Program-made: the position numbers and the translations under genes
Part shown: piece after piece, positions 1-8,045 of the stretch
How the letters are laid out: every line of letters begins with the position of its first letter
Position numbering within the stretch: position 1 is the stretch's first letter
From: Actinomycetota bacterium
Lineage (GTDB): Bacteria; Actinomycetota; Actinomycetes; S36-B12
DNA length: 47,701 bases
Reading direction: 5' to 3'
Assembly (NCBI GenBank): GCA_016870425.1
Contig: VGBQ01000001.1
Coordinates: 1-47,701, forward strand
The notes under the pieces: model-generated
What the model saw: the letters and a program-made list of their open reading frames with translations, nothing else
Told to the model about the DNA's origin: nothing
Databases searched by the model: none

Positions 1-88
1 CGAAGTACGGCGCTGCCGTCGCCGGCACGGCCGTCAGGCACAGGCCGAGGACGAGGCCAGCGACCAGGGCGCGGCGAGCGGAGGGCAC
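1..88 (-). CDS. secreted protein, N-terminal part only
   Basis: Only the first 29 codons are inside the window. Reading from the GTG at 86-88 gives a textbook signal peptide: MPSARRALV, then a hydrophobic stretch, then AVPATAAPYF with a likely cleavage after ATAA. The mature part lies off the left edge, so the function cannot be told. An ATG six bases upstream is in another frame and gives a proline- and arginine-rich product, so the GTG is preferred for its signal peptide. Confidence 0.6.
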   Translation of the reverse strand, partial: MPSARRALVAGLVLGLCLTAVPATAAPYF

Positions 89-204
89 GCCCCATGGTGA
101 CTGCCCGCGGTGCTGGAGTCCAGGGGACGTGGCTCAGACTCGTCGTAACGCAACAATTCTTGCCCTGGGCCCAGAGAAGTGGCACATCTGTCGTCGACAC
201 CGGC

Positions 205-391
205 TCGCTCATCAGGCATCCGGTCACGGTCGGCAGCCTCTTGTCGGCCAACTGTTCGTCGCCTGCTCCGCCCGGCGGGCAATTACCGGGTGCTGTACCG
301 GATCGACGAACCCAGGCGCACCGCCCTCGTCATCCGCGTCTACCACCGTCAACCACGCGGAGTCCTACGAAGCGGGCCGGATTTCCACTAG
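205..391 (+). pseudogene. decayed RelE/ParE-type toxin relic
   Basis: Plus-strand translation shows the C-terminal half of a RelE-type ribonuclease toxin in broken frames. One frame reads QPLVGQL then CSARR (about 232-279). The next frame continues GNYRVLYRIDEPRR then TALVIRVYHR (278-340). Adding one G in the run near 276-279 joins these into a family-like SARRGNYRVLYRID stretch. The N-terminal strand and helices and any antitoxin gene are not recognisable. The tail overlaps the 3' end of the opposing collagen-like gene. It is a relic, not an active toxin, unless the frame breaks are sequencing errors. Confidence 0.6.
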
Positions 392-1214
392 TGCGGGCAG
401 CAGGGTCGGCACGGTTGAGTCGTCGCTGCCGCTAATCGGCACAAGGAAGAAGGGGCCGTTCTCTCTTAGGCAGTTTCCACCGCCACTGTCCCATGAGTCG
501 GGGTCGTTTAGACCTACTAGAGCAGTGGAAGACGGCACCCATGCGATGGGCGAGGAGACGGAGTCATCGATAAGCACCGCTTGCAGCGCGTCGGCGGCCG
601 CGACATATCGTTGACCGGTACACGTGCCGTTAGAACTGCTGTAGTAGACCGTAGAGCGCTCTACCTCGAAGATGTCACCCTCATTTTCGTAGGGAACCAG
701 CACGCCTGTGTCGTCGAAGTGCACGAGGATCTGCCCGCCGCAGGAGCGGCCACGTCCAGCCGGCGAGCGCCCCGACCCGCAGGCCCGCCGCGTAGACGTC
801 GAAGCCCCCACCAGACCCTCCACCACCACCACCGGAGGGGCCCTGCGGACCCATCGGACCGGTCGCACCCTGGGGGCCTGCAGGGCCCTGGGGCCCGGCA
901 GGACCAGTCGCGCCGCGCCCCCCAGACGGACCGGCGGGACCGGCCGCACCTGCGGGACCGGCGGGGCCGACAGGTCCGGGTTCGCCCTGGGGGCCTTCAC
1001 CACCCCACGTGTACTTCTCCTCGCCCGGACGGCACTCGGCTCGCGCGGACACCATCCGCATCACACCGCCCTTGCCCACGCACGCGAAGTAACGATCACG
1101 CTCACGCGCCTGATCAGCACGCGGCGACCCCGCTGACGCGGTTGCCACCGCCACCGAGCCCAGGACGAGCACCACTCCTAGGGCGCCCGCGATGAATCGT
1201 CCGGCTGCGTCCAC
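365..1214 (-). pseudogene. collagen-like secreted protein, frameshifted
   Basis: The minus strand starts at GTG 1214, six bases after a GGAGGT ribosome binding site (1221-1226). The first frame has a signal or anchor segment (FIAGALGVVLVLGSVAVATA), then a short FACVGKGGVMRMVSA motif and RPGEEKYTW, then about 18 Gly-X-Y triplets, then a glycine-rich hinge and FDVYAAGLRVGALAG. The sequence then switches to another frame, which reads SCGGQILVHFDDTG onward to PALVEIRPAS and a TAG. The switch lies at about 752-785 and needs one base removed, giving about 282 residues. This layout, an exported domain, a triplet stalk and a beta-rich C-terminal domain with a CTG.RY strand, is common in actinobacterial collagen-like surface proteins. 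It is a pseudogene or a sequencing error. Confidence 0.7.
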
Positions 1215-1378
1215 CTGTCGACCTCCTCCCGCGACGGTAGGGGCTGCGCGCGTGCAGGCCTCACTCCTGCCAGGTGGTGGGGGGCTACGACCCTGCGCGA
1301 GCCGCGAGAGCGGGTATTTCTTCCCCTTCACCCCACGGATCGGGCACCCGTCGCTACCGTCGCACCGAGGGAGGGCGC

Positions 1379-2029
1379 ATGGGTGCTCGCGTGCTGATCG
1401 TCGAGGACGACAGTTTCACCCGCTCGCTTCTCGTGGCGACGGTGACCGGTCTCGGCCACGTCGTCGTGGGCGATTGTGCGAACGCCGCTGACGCGATGCG
1501 GGCGGCCGCCTCCGACACCCCCGACGTCGCGATGCTCGACCTCGACCTCGGCACCGGGCCCACCGGCGCCGACCTCGGTCACGCGCTGCGCCGCGCACTG
1601 CCCGCGATCGGCATCGTGCTCCTCACCTCCTACGAGGAGCCGCGACTCATGGGCACGCGCCTGCGTATCCCCGACGACGCCGTCTACCTCGTCAAGCAGG
1701 CGGTGAGCCAGCCCACCGAGATCGACCGCGCCCTGCCGCTCGCGCGCGAGCCCCGCGCGCACACGTCCGCGTCGGGCGGAGTGAGCGTCGACTCGCGCGC
1801 GCAGGGCCTCAGCGACGGCCAGATCGAGATCATGCGCCTGGTCGCCTCGGGTCTGACCAACGCCGAGATCGCCCGCCGCCGCTACATGTCCGAGCACGCG
1901 GTCGGCAAGGCGGTCGCGCGCCTGGTCACCCAGCTCCACCTGGACTACGGCGACGGCGACAACCCGCGCGTCCTCATCACCCAGGCCTACTTCGCCATGA
2001 CCGGCGCCGCGAGGCCACGCCGTGACTAG
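1379..2029 (+). CDS. LuxR/NarL-type response regulator
   Basis: A 216-residue response regulator. The receiver domain (about 3-120) has the acidic pair D10-D11, the phosphoacceptor D54 in MLDLDLG, T83 in VLLTSY and K106 in YLVKQ. The C-terminal domain (about 145-200) is a LuxR-type helix-turn-helix beginning LSDGQIEIMRLVASG with NAEIARRRYMSEHAVG. The ATG at 1379 is chosen because it directly begins the first receiver strand (RVLIVEDD) and follows a GGGAGGG stretch; an upstream in-frame extension has no receiver similarity. The stop overlaps the start of the kinase gene by 8 nt, so the two are co-translated and almost certainly partners. Confidence 0.93.
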   Translation: MGARVLIVEDDSFTRSLLVATVTGLGHVVVGDCANAADAMRAAASDTPDVAMLDLDLGTGPTGADLGHALRRALPAIGIVLLTSYEEPRLMGTRLRIPDDAVYLVKQAVSQPTEIDRALPLAREPRAHTSASGGVSVDSRAQGLSDGQIEIMRLVASGLTNAEIARRRYMSEHAVGKAVARLVTQLHLDYGDGDNPRVLITQAYFAMTGAARPRRD

Positions 2030-3758
2030 AACGGCGACCTCGCCCTCGGTCGACGACTGGCGGCGCAGGCTCGGCGGCCGCTGGCTGGTGTCGTGGCCGA
2101 TGTACGCGATCGGCACGCCCATCGCCTTCGTCACCTTCACGTGGAGCGAGATCGCCCGCGCCCCCGCGGGCACCCCGGCCGTCACTCGGCTAGCGACAGC
2201 CGGACTGGTCGCGGTCGCGTGCGCGGCGGTCGGCGCCTGGATGCTGCTGGCCAACGCGACATTCCTGCGCCATCGTGCCGTGCACCCGGTCCCCTTCGTG
2301 CCCGCGCTGATCTTCCTCGGCTCCTTCGGCACGCTCTTCGCGATCGTCCTCGTCGTCGGTGCGCCCCTGGTCGGGGCGCCCCCGATCGAGAGTCCGGCGT
2401 TCACGATCGCGGCCATGGCCGTCATCTCCGCGTGGTGGGGCTCCATGCTCGTGCTCCTGCTCGACGCGCGCGAGCGGATCACCGCCGACCGCGTCATCGT
2501 GCTCAATGCGGCGGTCGACCAGGAGATCGCGACCATCCAGCAGGCCGACCTCAGCCGGGTGCTGCGCGACTACCTCGACACCCGCGTGGTCGACGAGCTG
2601 CAGGGCGTGCGCGACACCCTCGACCAGGCGCTCATCCGGGTCGAGTCCGACGCGCGCATCGGCGGGTGGACCGAGGTGTCGGAGGACCTGCGCATCGCGG
2701 CCCGGGCATCGGTGCGCCAACTCAGTGCCGACCTGTGGTCGATGGCGGAGGCGGCGTACCCGCGAGTGACACTGCGCTCGATGCTGCCGGCGATCGTGCG
2801 CACCCAGCCCCTGCGGCCGCTCGCGGTCGCCGGCCTGACGGTCCTGGTCACGGTGCAGAGCACGACCGAGCGGCTGGGCTGGGCCGTCGGCCTGCTCGCC
2901 ACCTTCGTGGGCGCGCTCGCGGTGTACGTCGTACTCGCGCTCGCCAACCGCGTCATGCGCGCATGGCCGCGTCGGCACGCGGCGATCTTCATCGCCACGA
3001 TCGTGCTGATCTCGGCGGGCGGCATGGCCACGACGGCCGCGTCGGGCGGGGAGGTGACCGTGATCGGGTCGATCTTCAACCTCGCCGTCACCGCGATCAT
3101 CCTCATCGCGACGTCGGCCTTCGGCGCGGTCTACCGGGCCAATACCGAGATGCTCGGCTCCCTGGCGTCGCGGGTGAGCCAGGAGAGCATCGCCAACCTG
3201 AGCCGGCAGCGCGAACTCTCCGCCATCGCCCGGCAGGCAGCGTCGGTGCTGCACGGCCAGGTGCAGACGCGGCTCATCGCGTGCGCGGCGGCCATCGACC
3301 GGGCGGTCGCCATCAACGACTACGCGCTGCTCACACGCACCCTCGAGCAGGCGCGCGACATCCTCGAGCAGCCGCTCGTCGTGGAGCCGACGCCGGCGAG
3401 CCTCGATGACCTGCTGCGCGCCCATCGCGAGCGGTGGGCGGGCCTGGTCGAACTCGACTACGAGCCCGGCATGTCGGTCGACCTCGACCTCGCCACCTTG
3501 CAGCAGGTGTCGCTCGTGGTCGAGGAGGGCATCGTCAACGCGTTCCGCCACGGCGAGGCGACCCACGTGCGCGTCAGCGTGAGCGAGGACGGCCGCGAGC
3601 TGCGGGTGAGCGTGGTGGACGACGGCGCGGGCCCGGGCAGCCGCGTGGACCCCGGCACCGGGAGCGCGCTGCTCGCCCACATCACGCGCGATCGCTGGGA
3701 GTTGTCGCGGGTCTCGGTCGAGGGCGGCGCGCGCCTCGACGCCGTCATCACCCGCTAG
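2022..3758 (+). CDS. membrane sensor histidine kinase
   Basis: A 578-residue kinase starting at GTG 2022 inside the regulator's last codons. There are two blocks of four predicted membrane segments (about 20-148 and 266-370), separated by a soluble, partly coiled-coil stretch (about 150-260). The phosphorylated histidine is probably H411 in SVLHGQVQTRL, a variant of the HisKA_3 box that lacks the usual RELHD. The ATPase domain has an N box around N506 (EEGIVNAFRHG) and a G box DDGAGPG. It should phosphorylate D54 of the upstream regulator. The signal is unknown; no periplasmic sensor domain is visible, so a ligand in or near the membrane, or a partner protein, is likely. Confidence 0.88.
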   Translation: MTRTATSPSVDDWRRRLGGRWLVSWPMYAIGTPIAFVTFTWSEIARAPAGTPAVTRLATAGLVAVACAAVGAWMLLANATFLRHRAVHPVPFVPALIFLGSFGTLFAIVLVVGAPLVGAPPIESPAFTIAAMAVISAWWGSMLVLLLDARERITADRVIVLNAAVDQEIATIQQADLSRVLRDYLDTRVVDELQGVRDTLDQALIRVESDARIGGWTEVSEDLRIAARASVRQLSADLWSMAEAAYPRVTLRSMLPAIVRTQPLRPLAVAGLTVLVTVQSTTERLGWAVGLLATFVGALAVYVVLALANRVMRAWPRRHAAIFIATIVLISAGGMATTAASGGEVTVIGSIFNLAVTAIILIATSAFGAVYRANTEMLGSLASRVSQESIANLSRQRELSAIARQAASVLHGQVQTRLIACAAAIDRAVAINDYALLTRTLEQARDILEQPLVVEPTPASLDDLLRAHRERWAGLVELDYEPGMSVDLDLATLQQVSLVVEEGIVNAFRHGEATHVRVSVSEDGRELRVSVVDDGAGPGSRVDPGTGSALLAHITRDRWELSRVSVEGGARLDAVITR

Positions 3759-3807
3759 ACCCACGGTCAGGGATCGGCGTACGGACGGCGAAACACCGCA
3801 AAGGCCC

Positions 3808-3836
3808 TTGACCCTCGATCCATGCCGGCGCAGACT
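3808..3836 (+). promoter_or_regulatory. sigma-70-type promoter of the small peptide gene
   Basis: TTGACC at 3808-3813 and CAGACT at 3831-3836 are separated by exactly 17 bases. A start site near 3843 would give a leader of about 30 nt ending in the strong ribosome binding site of the 29-codon gene. Confidence 0.5.
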
Positions 3837-3872
3837 GAAGGGGCGGTACGTCCCGCAGTGAGAGGAGGATTC

Positions 3873-3962
3873 ATGATCACTCCCATCACCGAGGCCCTCC
3901 TGCAGGAGGTGCATCGACCAGGCCCCTGTGCGTGGAAGGCGGCACACCCGGGCGACTGCTAA
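3873..3962 (+). CDS. 29-residue peptide of unknown function
   Basis: ATG at 3873 follows AGGAGG (3863-3868) by four bases, one of the best ribosome binding sites in the window. The reading frame has 29 codons and ends in TAA. The peptide begins MITPITEALLQEV and ends CAWKAAHPGDC; a HRPGP segment lies between. It has cysteines at 19 and 29, the second being the last residue, and no signal peptide or membrane segment. A consensus-spaced promoter lies upstream and a 12-bp terminator hairpin starts 36 bases after the stop, so it looks like a self-contained transcription unit. It lies 114 bases after the kinase gene, so it may be a target, a modulator or a pro-signal of that system. A leader peptide for attenuation is the main alternative. 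I do not recognise a family. Confidence 0.6.
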   Translation: MITPITEALLQEVHRPGPCAWKAAHPGDC

Positions 3963-3998
3963 GGGTCGGCATCGAGCCCGGCCCAGATGCGCGTGAGG

Positions 3999-4027
3999 AG
4001 GGGTCATCCCGACCAGGGATGGCCCCT
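3999..4027 (+). terminator. hairpin terminator after the peptide gene
   Basis: AGGGGTCATCCC (3999-4010) pairs with GGGATGGCCCCT (4016-4027) over 12 bp with one G-U pair and a 5-base loop. No T-run follows. It separates the peptide unit from the tRNA genes. Confidence 0.65.
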
Positions 4028-4120
4028 TCTGCGCGTCCCTGACCGGTGCCACCCCCGTGGGAGAGCTCCCCACGGCTCCCCTATGCTTTCCCAGTCTCCG
4101 ACGTCGGTTCGGCGGCGATG

Positions 4121-4193
4121 GTCCCCATCGTCTAGCGGCCTAGGACTCCGCCCTTTCAAGGCGGCAGCGCGGGTTCGAATCCCGTTGGGGACA
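4121..4193 (+). tRNA. tRNA-Glu (anticodon TTC)
   Basis: A full cloverleaf: acceptor GTCCCCA pairs with TGGGGAC, the anticodon stem CCGCC/GGCGG encloses CTTTCAA with anticodon TTC, and the T arm contains GGTTCGAATCC. No CCA is encoded. A TATGCT hexamer at 4082-4087 may be the -10 element. Confidence 0.95.
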
Positions 4194-4211
4194 CGGTCTC
4201 AGCACCATCGA

Positions 4212-4285
4212 GGCCCCGTAGCGCAGTTGGTTAGCGCGCCGCCCTGTCACGGCGGAGGTCGCGGGTTCGAGTCCCGTCGGGGTCG
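4212..4285 (+). tRNA. tRNA-Asp (anticodon GTC)
   Basis: Acceptor GGCCCCG pairs with CGGGGTC (one G-U), the anticodon loop is CTGTCAC with anticodon GTC, the T arm contains GGTTCGAGTCC, and the discriminator base is G as usual for tRNA-Asp. It lies 18 bases after tRNA-Glu and is probably co-transcribed with it. Confidence 0.95.
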
Positions 4286-4387
4286 CCAGTGCGCCCTACC
4301 CCGCCCGAAATTCGTGGTGAACACTCGGCATCCGCCCGCCAATCTCCCGATAAGGCGGCAGACTGACGCTCGTCTGAGGAGGTCGCC

Positions 4388-6217
4388 GTGGTCGCCCTGC
4401 GCATTGCCATCGCCGCGCTCGTCGCCGCCGCCAGCCTGGCCGCCGTGCCAGCAGCCGCGGCCGCAGAGGATTCCACCCTGATCATCGGCATGACCGTGCC
4501 CATTGAGAACCCCAACATCTGGGCGCTCAACTCCAGCAGCGAGTGGTCGGCCGTGACCTTGCAGTACGACATGATGCTGAAGTTCTCCGACGACGACCTC
4601 AGCGCGGCACCGAGCCTGGCCACCGGGTGCGAGCCCAACTCTGACTACACGCGATGGACCTGCGCGATCCGCGAGGGCGTCACCTGGAGCGACGGCACGC
4701 CTCTGACTTCGCGCGACATCGCCTTCACCTACCGCTTCGTCATCGATCAGGGCTTCCCCTACTTCTCCGGCTACTTCCCCGAGGGATCGACGTTCGAGAC
4801 TCCCGACGACAACACCCTCGTCTGGGTCACCCCCGAGCCGAGTCGCGGGCCGGAGGTGCCGGCGTGGGTGTACGTCGTGCCCGAGCACATCTGGTCGCCG
4901 TACGTCGGCAAAACAAACAAGGAGATCAAGCAGGCGCCGACGCTGCCCACCGTCTCGTCCGGTCCCTACGTCATGACCGAGGCGGCGCCCGGGCAGAGCT
5001 GGACCTTCGAGCGCAACCCCTACTTCTGGGGGGACGAGCCGGCCTACGACCGCATCGTCTACCGCCTCTACACCAACCAGGAGGCGATGGTCCAGGCGCT
5101 GAAGAACGGCGAGATCCAGATCGCCGACGGCATCGAGAGCGCCCTGCTGCCGGCCGTCGAGGCCATCCCCGACGTCGTCGTGCAAAAGATCACGGCCGAC
5201 TCGTGGACCAATCTGGCCTTCAACTTCGGCGGGCAGGACCCCGCGTCCGCGCCGCTGCGAGCGCTCCAGGACGTGCGCGTGCGCCAGGCGATCGCGATGG
5301 CGATCGACAAGCAGGCCATCGTCGACAAGGCCTACCAGGGCGTGGCCTCGCCCGGGGAGACGATCATCCGGCCACTGTCGGTCTACTGGCACCTCGACAT
5401 CCCCGACGACCAGCTCATCCCCTACGACCCCGACGGTGCCAACGCCATGCTCGACGAGGCCGGCTATGCGCGCGGCGACGACGGCATCCGCATCGACCCT
5501 GAGACGGGCGACCGCCTGGTCATCCGCATGCCCACCTCCAACGACACTCCCGGCAGCGAGATCGCGGGCAAGCTCATCGCCTCATTCCTGCAGCAGATCG
5601 GCATCGAGGTCAACGCACAGCCGGTGAGCGCGGGGAAGATCTACGACATGCAGCAGTCGGGCGACTTCGATGCCTACATCTGGTACTGGTCTGGCGATCC
5701 CGATCCCAACTACCAGTTGTCGGTCTTCACCTCGGCCGCGTGCGGTGACCTCAGCGACGGCTGCTGGCGGGACCCGACCTACGACGCGCTCGTGGAGAAG
5801 CAGGCCGCGACCCTCGACCAGGACGAGCGCCTGGCGATCGTGCGCGAGGCGCAGCAGTACGTCTACGACCAGGTGCCGGCCATCCCGCTGGCCTACCCGA
5901 ACGCGATCGTGGCCTACCGCTCCGACCTGGTCACCGGACTCACCCCCGTCCCCGCGGGCAATGGCTACCTCACGCCGTCGTACTCCTACACGAGCCTGGT
6001 GAACGCGCGACCGGCGTCGTCCGGCGGCGAGGCCAGCGCACCCGCGTCGCCCGGTGCTTCAGCGGAGCCGGGTGCCCCCCAGGCGGCGCCCGCTCAGGCG
6101 GGATCGTCGGGCGTTCCCGTCTGGGTCTGGCTGCTCGTCGCCGCGGTCGTCGTCGTGATCCTCGTCGTGGTGGTGGTACGACGCCGTTCGGCAGCAGAGC
6201 GGCCGGACACGCATTGA
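4388..6217 (+). CDS. peptide-type ABC substrate-binding protein, C-terminally anchored
   Basis: A 609-residue extracytoplasmic solute-binding protein of family 5 (DppA/OppA class). GTG 4388 follows GAGGAGG by five bases. Residues 1-26 are a signal peptide ending in AAAAA. The mature protein has family features such as AREGVTWSDGTPLTSRDIAF-like sequence (here AIREGVTWSDGTPLTSRDIA), RNPYFWG, and VRQAIAMAIDKQAIV. There is no lipobox. A low-complexity Ala/Pro/Gly/Ser linker (about 540-572) leads instead to a C-terminal membrane helix (about 575-597) and a basic tail RRRS. Such proteins bind oligopeptides, nickel or small organic compounds. First gene of a four-gene operon. Confidence 0.92.
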   Translation: MVALRIAIAALVAAASLAAVPAAAAAEDSTLIIGMTVPIENPNIWALNSSSEWSAVTLQYDMMLKFSDDDLSAAPSLATGCEPNSDYTRWTCAIREGVTWSDGTPLTSRDIAFTYRFVIDQGFPYFSGYFPEGSTFETPDDNTLVWVTPEPSRGPEVPAWVYVVPEHIWSPYVGKTNKEIKQAPTLPTVSSGPYVMTEAAPGQSWTFERNPYFWGDEPAYDRIVYRLYTNQEAMVQALKNGEIQIADGIESALLPAVEAIPDVVVQKITADSWTNLAFNFGGQDPASAPLRALQDVRVRQAIAMAIDKQAIVDKAYQGVASPGETIIRPLSVYWHLDIPDDQLIPYDPDGANAMLDEAGYARGDDGIRIDPETGDRLVIRMPTSNDTPGSEIAGKLIASFLQQIGIEVNAQPVSAGKIYDMQQSGDFDAYIWYWSGDPDPNYQLSVFTSAACGDLSDGCWRDPTYDALVEKQAATLDQDERLAIVREAQQYVYDQVPAIPLAYPNAIVAYRSDLVTGLTPVPAGNGYLTPSYSYTSLVNARPASSGGEASAPASPGASAEPGAPQAAPAQAGSSGVPVWVWLLVAAVVVVILVVVVVRRRSAAERPDTH

Positions 6218-7155
6218 GGTCGGGCGCGCTCGACCTGCGCTTCGTCGCGCGCAGGGCGGGCTACGCGCTGCTGACCCTCGCCTTCATCCTCGCAGTCAAC
6301 TTCTTCCTCTTCCGGATCATGCCGGGCGACCCCATCGCACTGCTGGCGCGCAGCCAGCGCCTGTCCCCGGAGGCACTCGAGGAGCAGCGACGTGCCTTCG
6401 GACTCGATGAGCCGCTCTTCGTGCAGTTCGTCGTCTACCTGCGCGAGACGCTCACCGGCCAACTCGGTGTCTCCCTGGTGTCCGGCGTGGACGTCGTCGA
6501 CCTCATCGTCTCGCGCCTGTGGCCGACGATCCTGCTCGTCGGCGTGGGCACACTGCTCGCCGCCGTCATCGGCGTGCTCATCGGCATCCGCGGGGGCTGG
6601 CGACGCGGGAGTGCCTTCGACTCGAGCAGCCTCTATTCCTCCCTCGTGCTCTACTCCACGCCCGAGGGCTGGCTCGGCATGCTGCTCCTGCTGCTCTTCG
6701 CCGGCTGGCTCGGGTGGTTCCCGGCGGGCGGCTTCTCCAGCGCCGCCGGCCTGGCCCTGCCCGTGCTGGCCCTGTCGCTGGGCTACGTCGGGCAGTACGC
6801 GATCGTCATGCGCTCGAGCATGATCGAGGTGAAGGCGCAGCCCTACATCACCCTCGCGCGCGCCAAGGGACTGTCCGATCCCGACGTGCGGCGCCGCCAC
6901 GCGGTGCCCAACGCCGTGTTGCCGACGTTCACACTCGTCGTGCTCAGCGTGGGCTTCATCCTCGGCGGGGCGATCGTGATCGAGACCGTCTTCTCCTGGC
7001 CCGGCATCGGGCTGCTCACCTACGAGGCCATCAACACGCTGGACTACCCCGTGCTGCAGGGCGTGTTCCTGGTGAGCAGCGCTGCCGTGATCCTCGCGGC
7101 GTTCATCGCCGATATCGCGTACGGCGTGATCGACCCCCAGGTGCGGCAGTCATGA
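6214..7155 (+). CDS. ABC transporter permease (DppB/OppB class)
   Basis: A 313-residue inner-membrane permease. TTG 6214 overlaps the previous stop by four bases (TTGA). About six membrane segments are visible. The N-terminus FLFRIMPGDPIALL and the 18-residue loop before the periplasmic region are typical of the B subunit. The coupling loop for the ATPase is SMIEVKAQPYITLARAKGLS, the EAA motif. It forms the channel with the next gene product. No in-frame ATG is better placed. Confidence 0.93.
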   Translation: MRSGALDLRFVARRAGYALLTLAFILAVNFFLFRIMPGDPIALLARSQRLSPEALEEQRRAFGLDEPLFVQFVVYLRETLTGQLGVSLVSGVDVVDLIVSRLWPTILLVGVGTLLAAVIGVLIGIRGGWRRGSAFDSSSLYSSLVLYSTPEGWLGMLLLLLFAGWLGWFPAGGFSSAAGLALPVLALSLGYVGQYAIVMRSSMIEVKAQPYITLARAKGLSDPDVRRRHAVPNAVLPTFTLVVLSVGFILGGAIVIETVFSWPGIGLLTYEAINTLDYPVLQGVFLVSSAAVILAAFIADIAYGVIDPQVRQS

Positions 7156-8045
7156 CGACGATCGCGTGGCAGCGCCGACGCAGGTCCTGGGCGACGACCT
7201 GGGCGCTCTTCCGCCGCAACCGACGCGGCATGGTCGGCCTCGTCATCCTCATCGTCTTCGCCGTGTTGGCGCTGCTGGCGCCCCTGCTGGTCACGCCGGC
7301 CGAGATCGACCCCGCGCTCGCACCTGGCAGGCCGCTGCAGTCGCCCGGGGAGGCTCCTCCGCTCGGCACCGACCTCTTCGGCCGCGCCGTACTCGACATG
7401 CTCATCGTGGGCAGTCGCGTGTCCTTGACGGTCGGCGTGCTCGCCACGCTCGGCGCCGTGGTGATCGGCGCGACCATGGGCCTCTTCGCCGGCTACTACA
7501 CCGGTCGCCCGCTCGGCACGATCCTCACCGCGCTGACCGACTGGTTCCTGGTGATTCCGTGGCTTGTCCTGGCGATCGTGCTCGCCGCCATCCTCGGACC
7601 CAACCTGCTCAATGTCATCGTCGTCATCGCGGTCACGTCGTGGGCGCTGACGGCCCGGCTCGTGCGGGCGCAAACGCTCGTGGTGCGGGAGCAGCCCTTC
7701 GTCGAGCGGGCCCGCGCCCTCGGCGCGGGAGACGCTGCGATCATCACCCGTCAGGTCCTGCCCTCGGTGGCACCGGTGATCGTCGCGCAGGGAGTGCTCA
7801 CCGTGGCCGTGGCAATCCTGTCCGAAACGACCCTGGCCCTGCTGGGCCTGGGGGATCCGAATTCCCTGTCGTGGGGCCGGATGATCCAGGAGGCCTTCAA
7901 CGCCGGTGCCATGTCCAATGGCTACTGGTGGTGGATCCTGCCTCCCGGGATCTGCGTGATCCTGGTGACCATGGCGTTCACGCTCGTAGGCTATGCCCTG
8001 GAGGAGATACTGGACCCCCGACTGAGGAAGAGTGAAGCGCAATGA
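7152..8045 (+). CDS. ABC transporter permease (DppC/OppC class)
   Basis: A 297-residue permease starting at ATG 7152 in an ATGA overlap with the upstream stop. The N-terminus MTTIAWQRRRRSWATTWALF precedes the first membrane helix, and the family motif PPLGTDLFGRAVLDMLIVG follows the first periplasmic loop. The EAA loop is REQPFVERARALGAGD. C-terminal motifs LLGLGDPNSLSWGRMI are characteristic of the C subunit. Its partner ATPases (D and F subunits) are not in the operon or anywhere else in the window, so they must be encoded elsewhere or shared. Confidence 0.93.
   Translation: MTTIAWQRRRRSWATTWALFRRNRRGMVGLVILIVFAVLALLAPLLVTPAEIDPALAPGRPLQSPGEAPPLGTDLFGRAVLDMLIVGSRVSLTVGVLATLGAVVIGATMGLFAGYYTGRPLGTILTALTDWFLVIPWLVLAIVLAAILGPNLLNVIVVIAVTSWALTARLVRAQTLVVREQPFVERARALGAGDAAIITRQVLPSVAPVIVAQGVLTVAVAILSETTLALLGLGDPNSLSWGRMIQEAFNAGAMSNGYWWWILPPGICVILVTMAFTLVGYALEEILDPRLRKSEAQ

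Noticed and set aside
1328..2536. Long open frames on the minus strand opposite the regulator, kinase and other genes
   Set aside because: They have no ribosome binding site and the composition of GC-rich mirror frames; the plus-strand genes have clear domains.
3873..3962. Cysteine-attenuation leader peptide
   Set aside because: It has only two Cys codons that are not adjacent, and tRNA genes, not cysteine or sulfur genes, lie downstream. Kept as a weak alternative only.
6519..7151. Long N-terminal extension of the second permease
   Set aside because: The upstream frame lies inside the first permease gene and is arginine-rich noise; the ATGA overlap at 7152 gives the real start.
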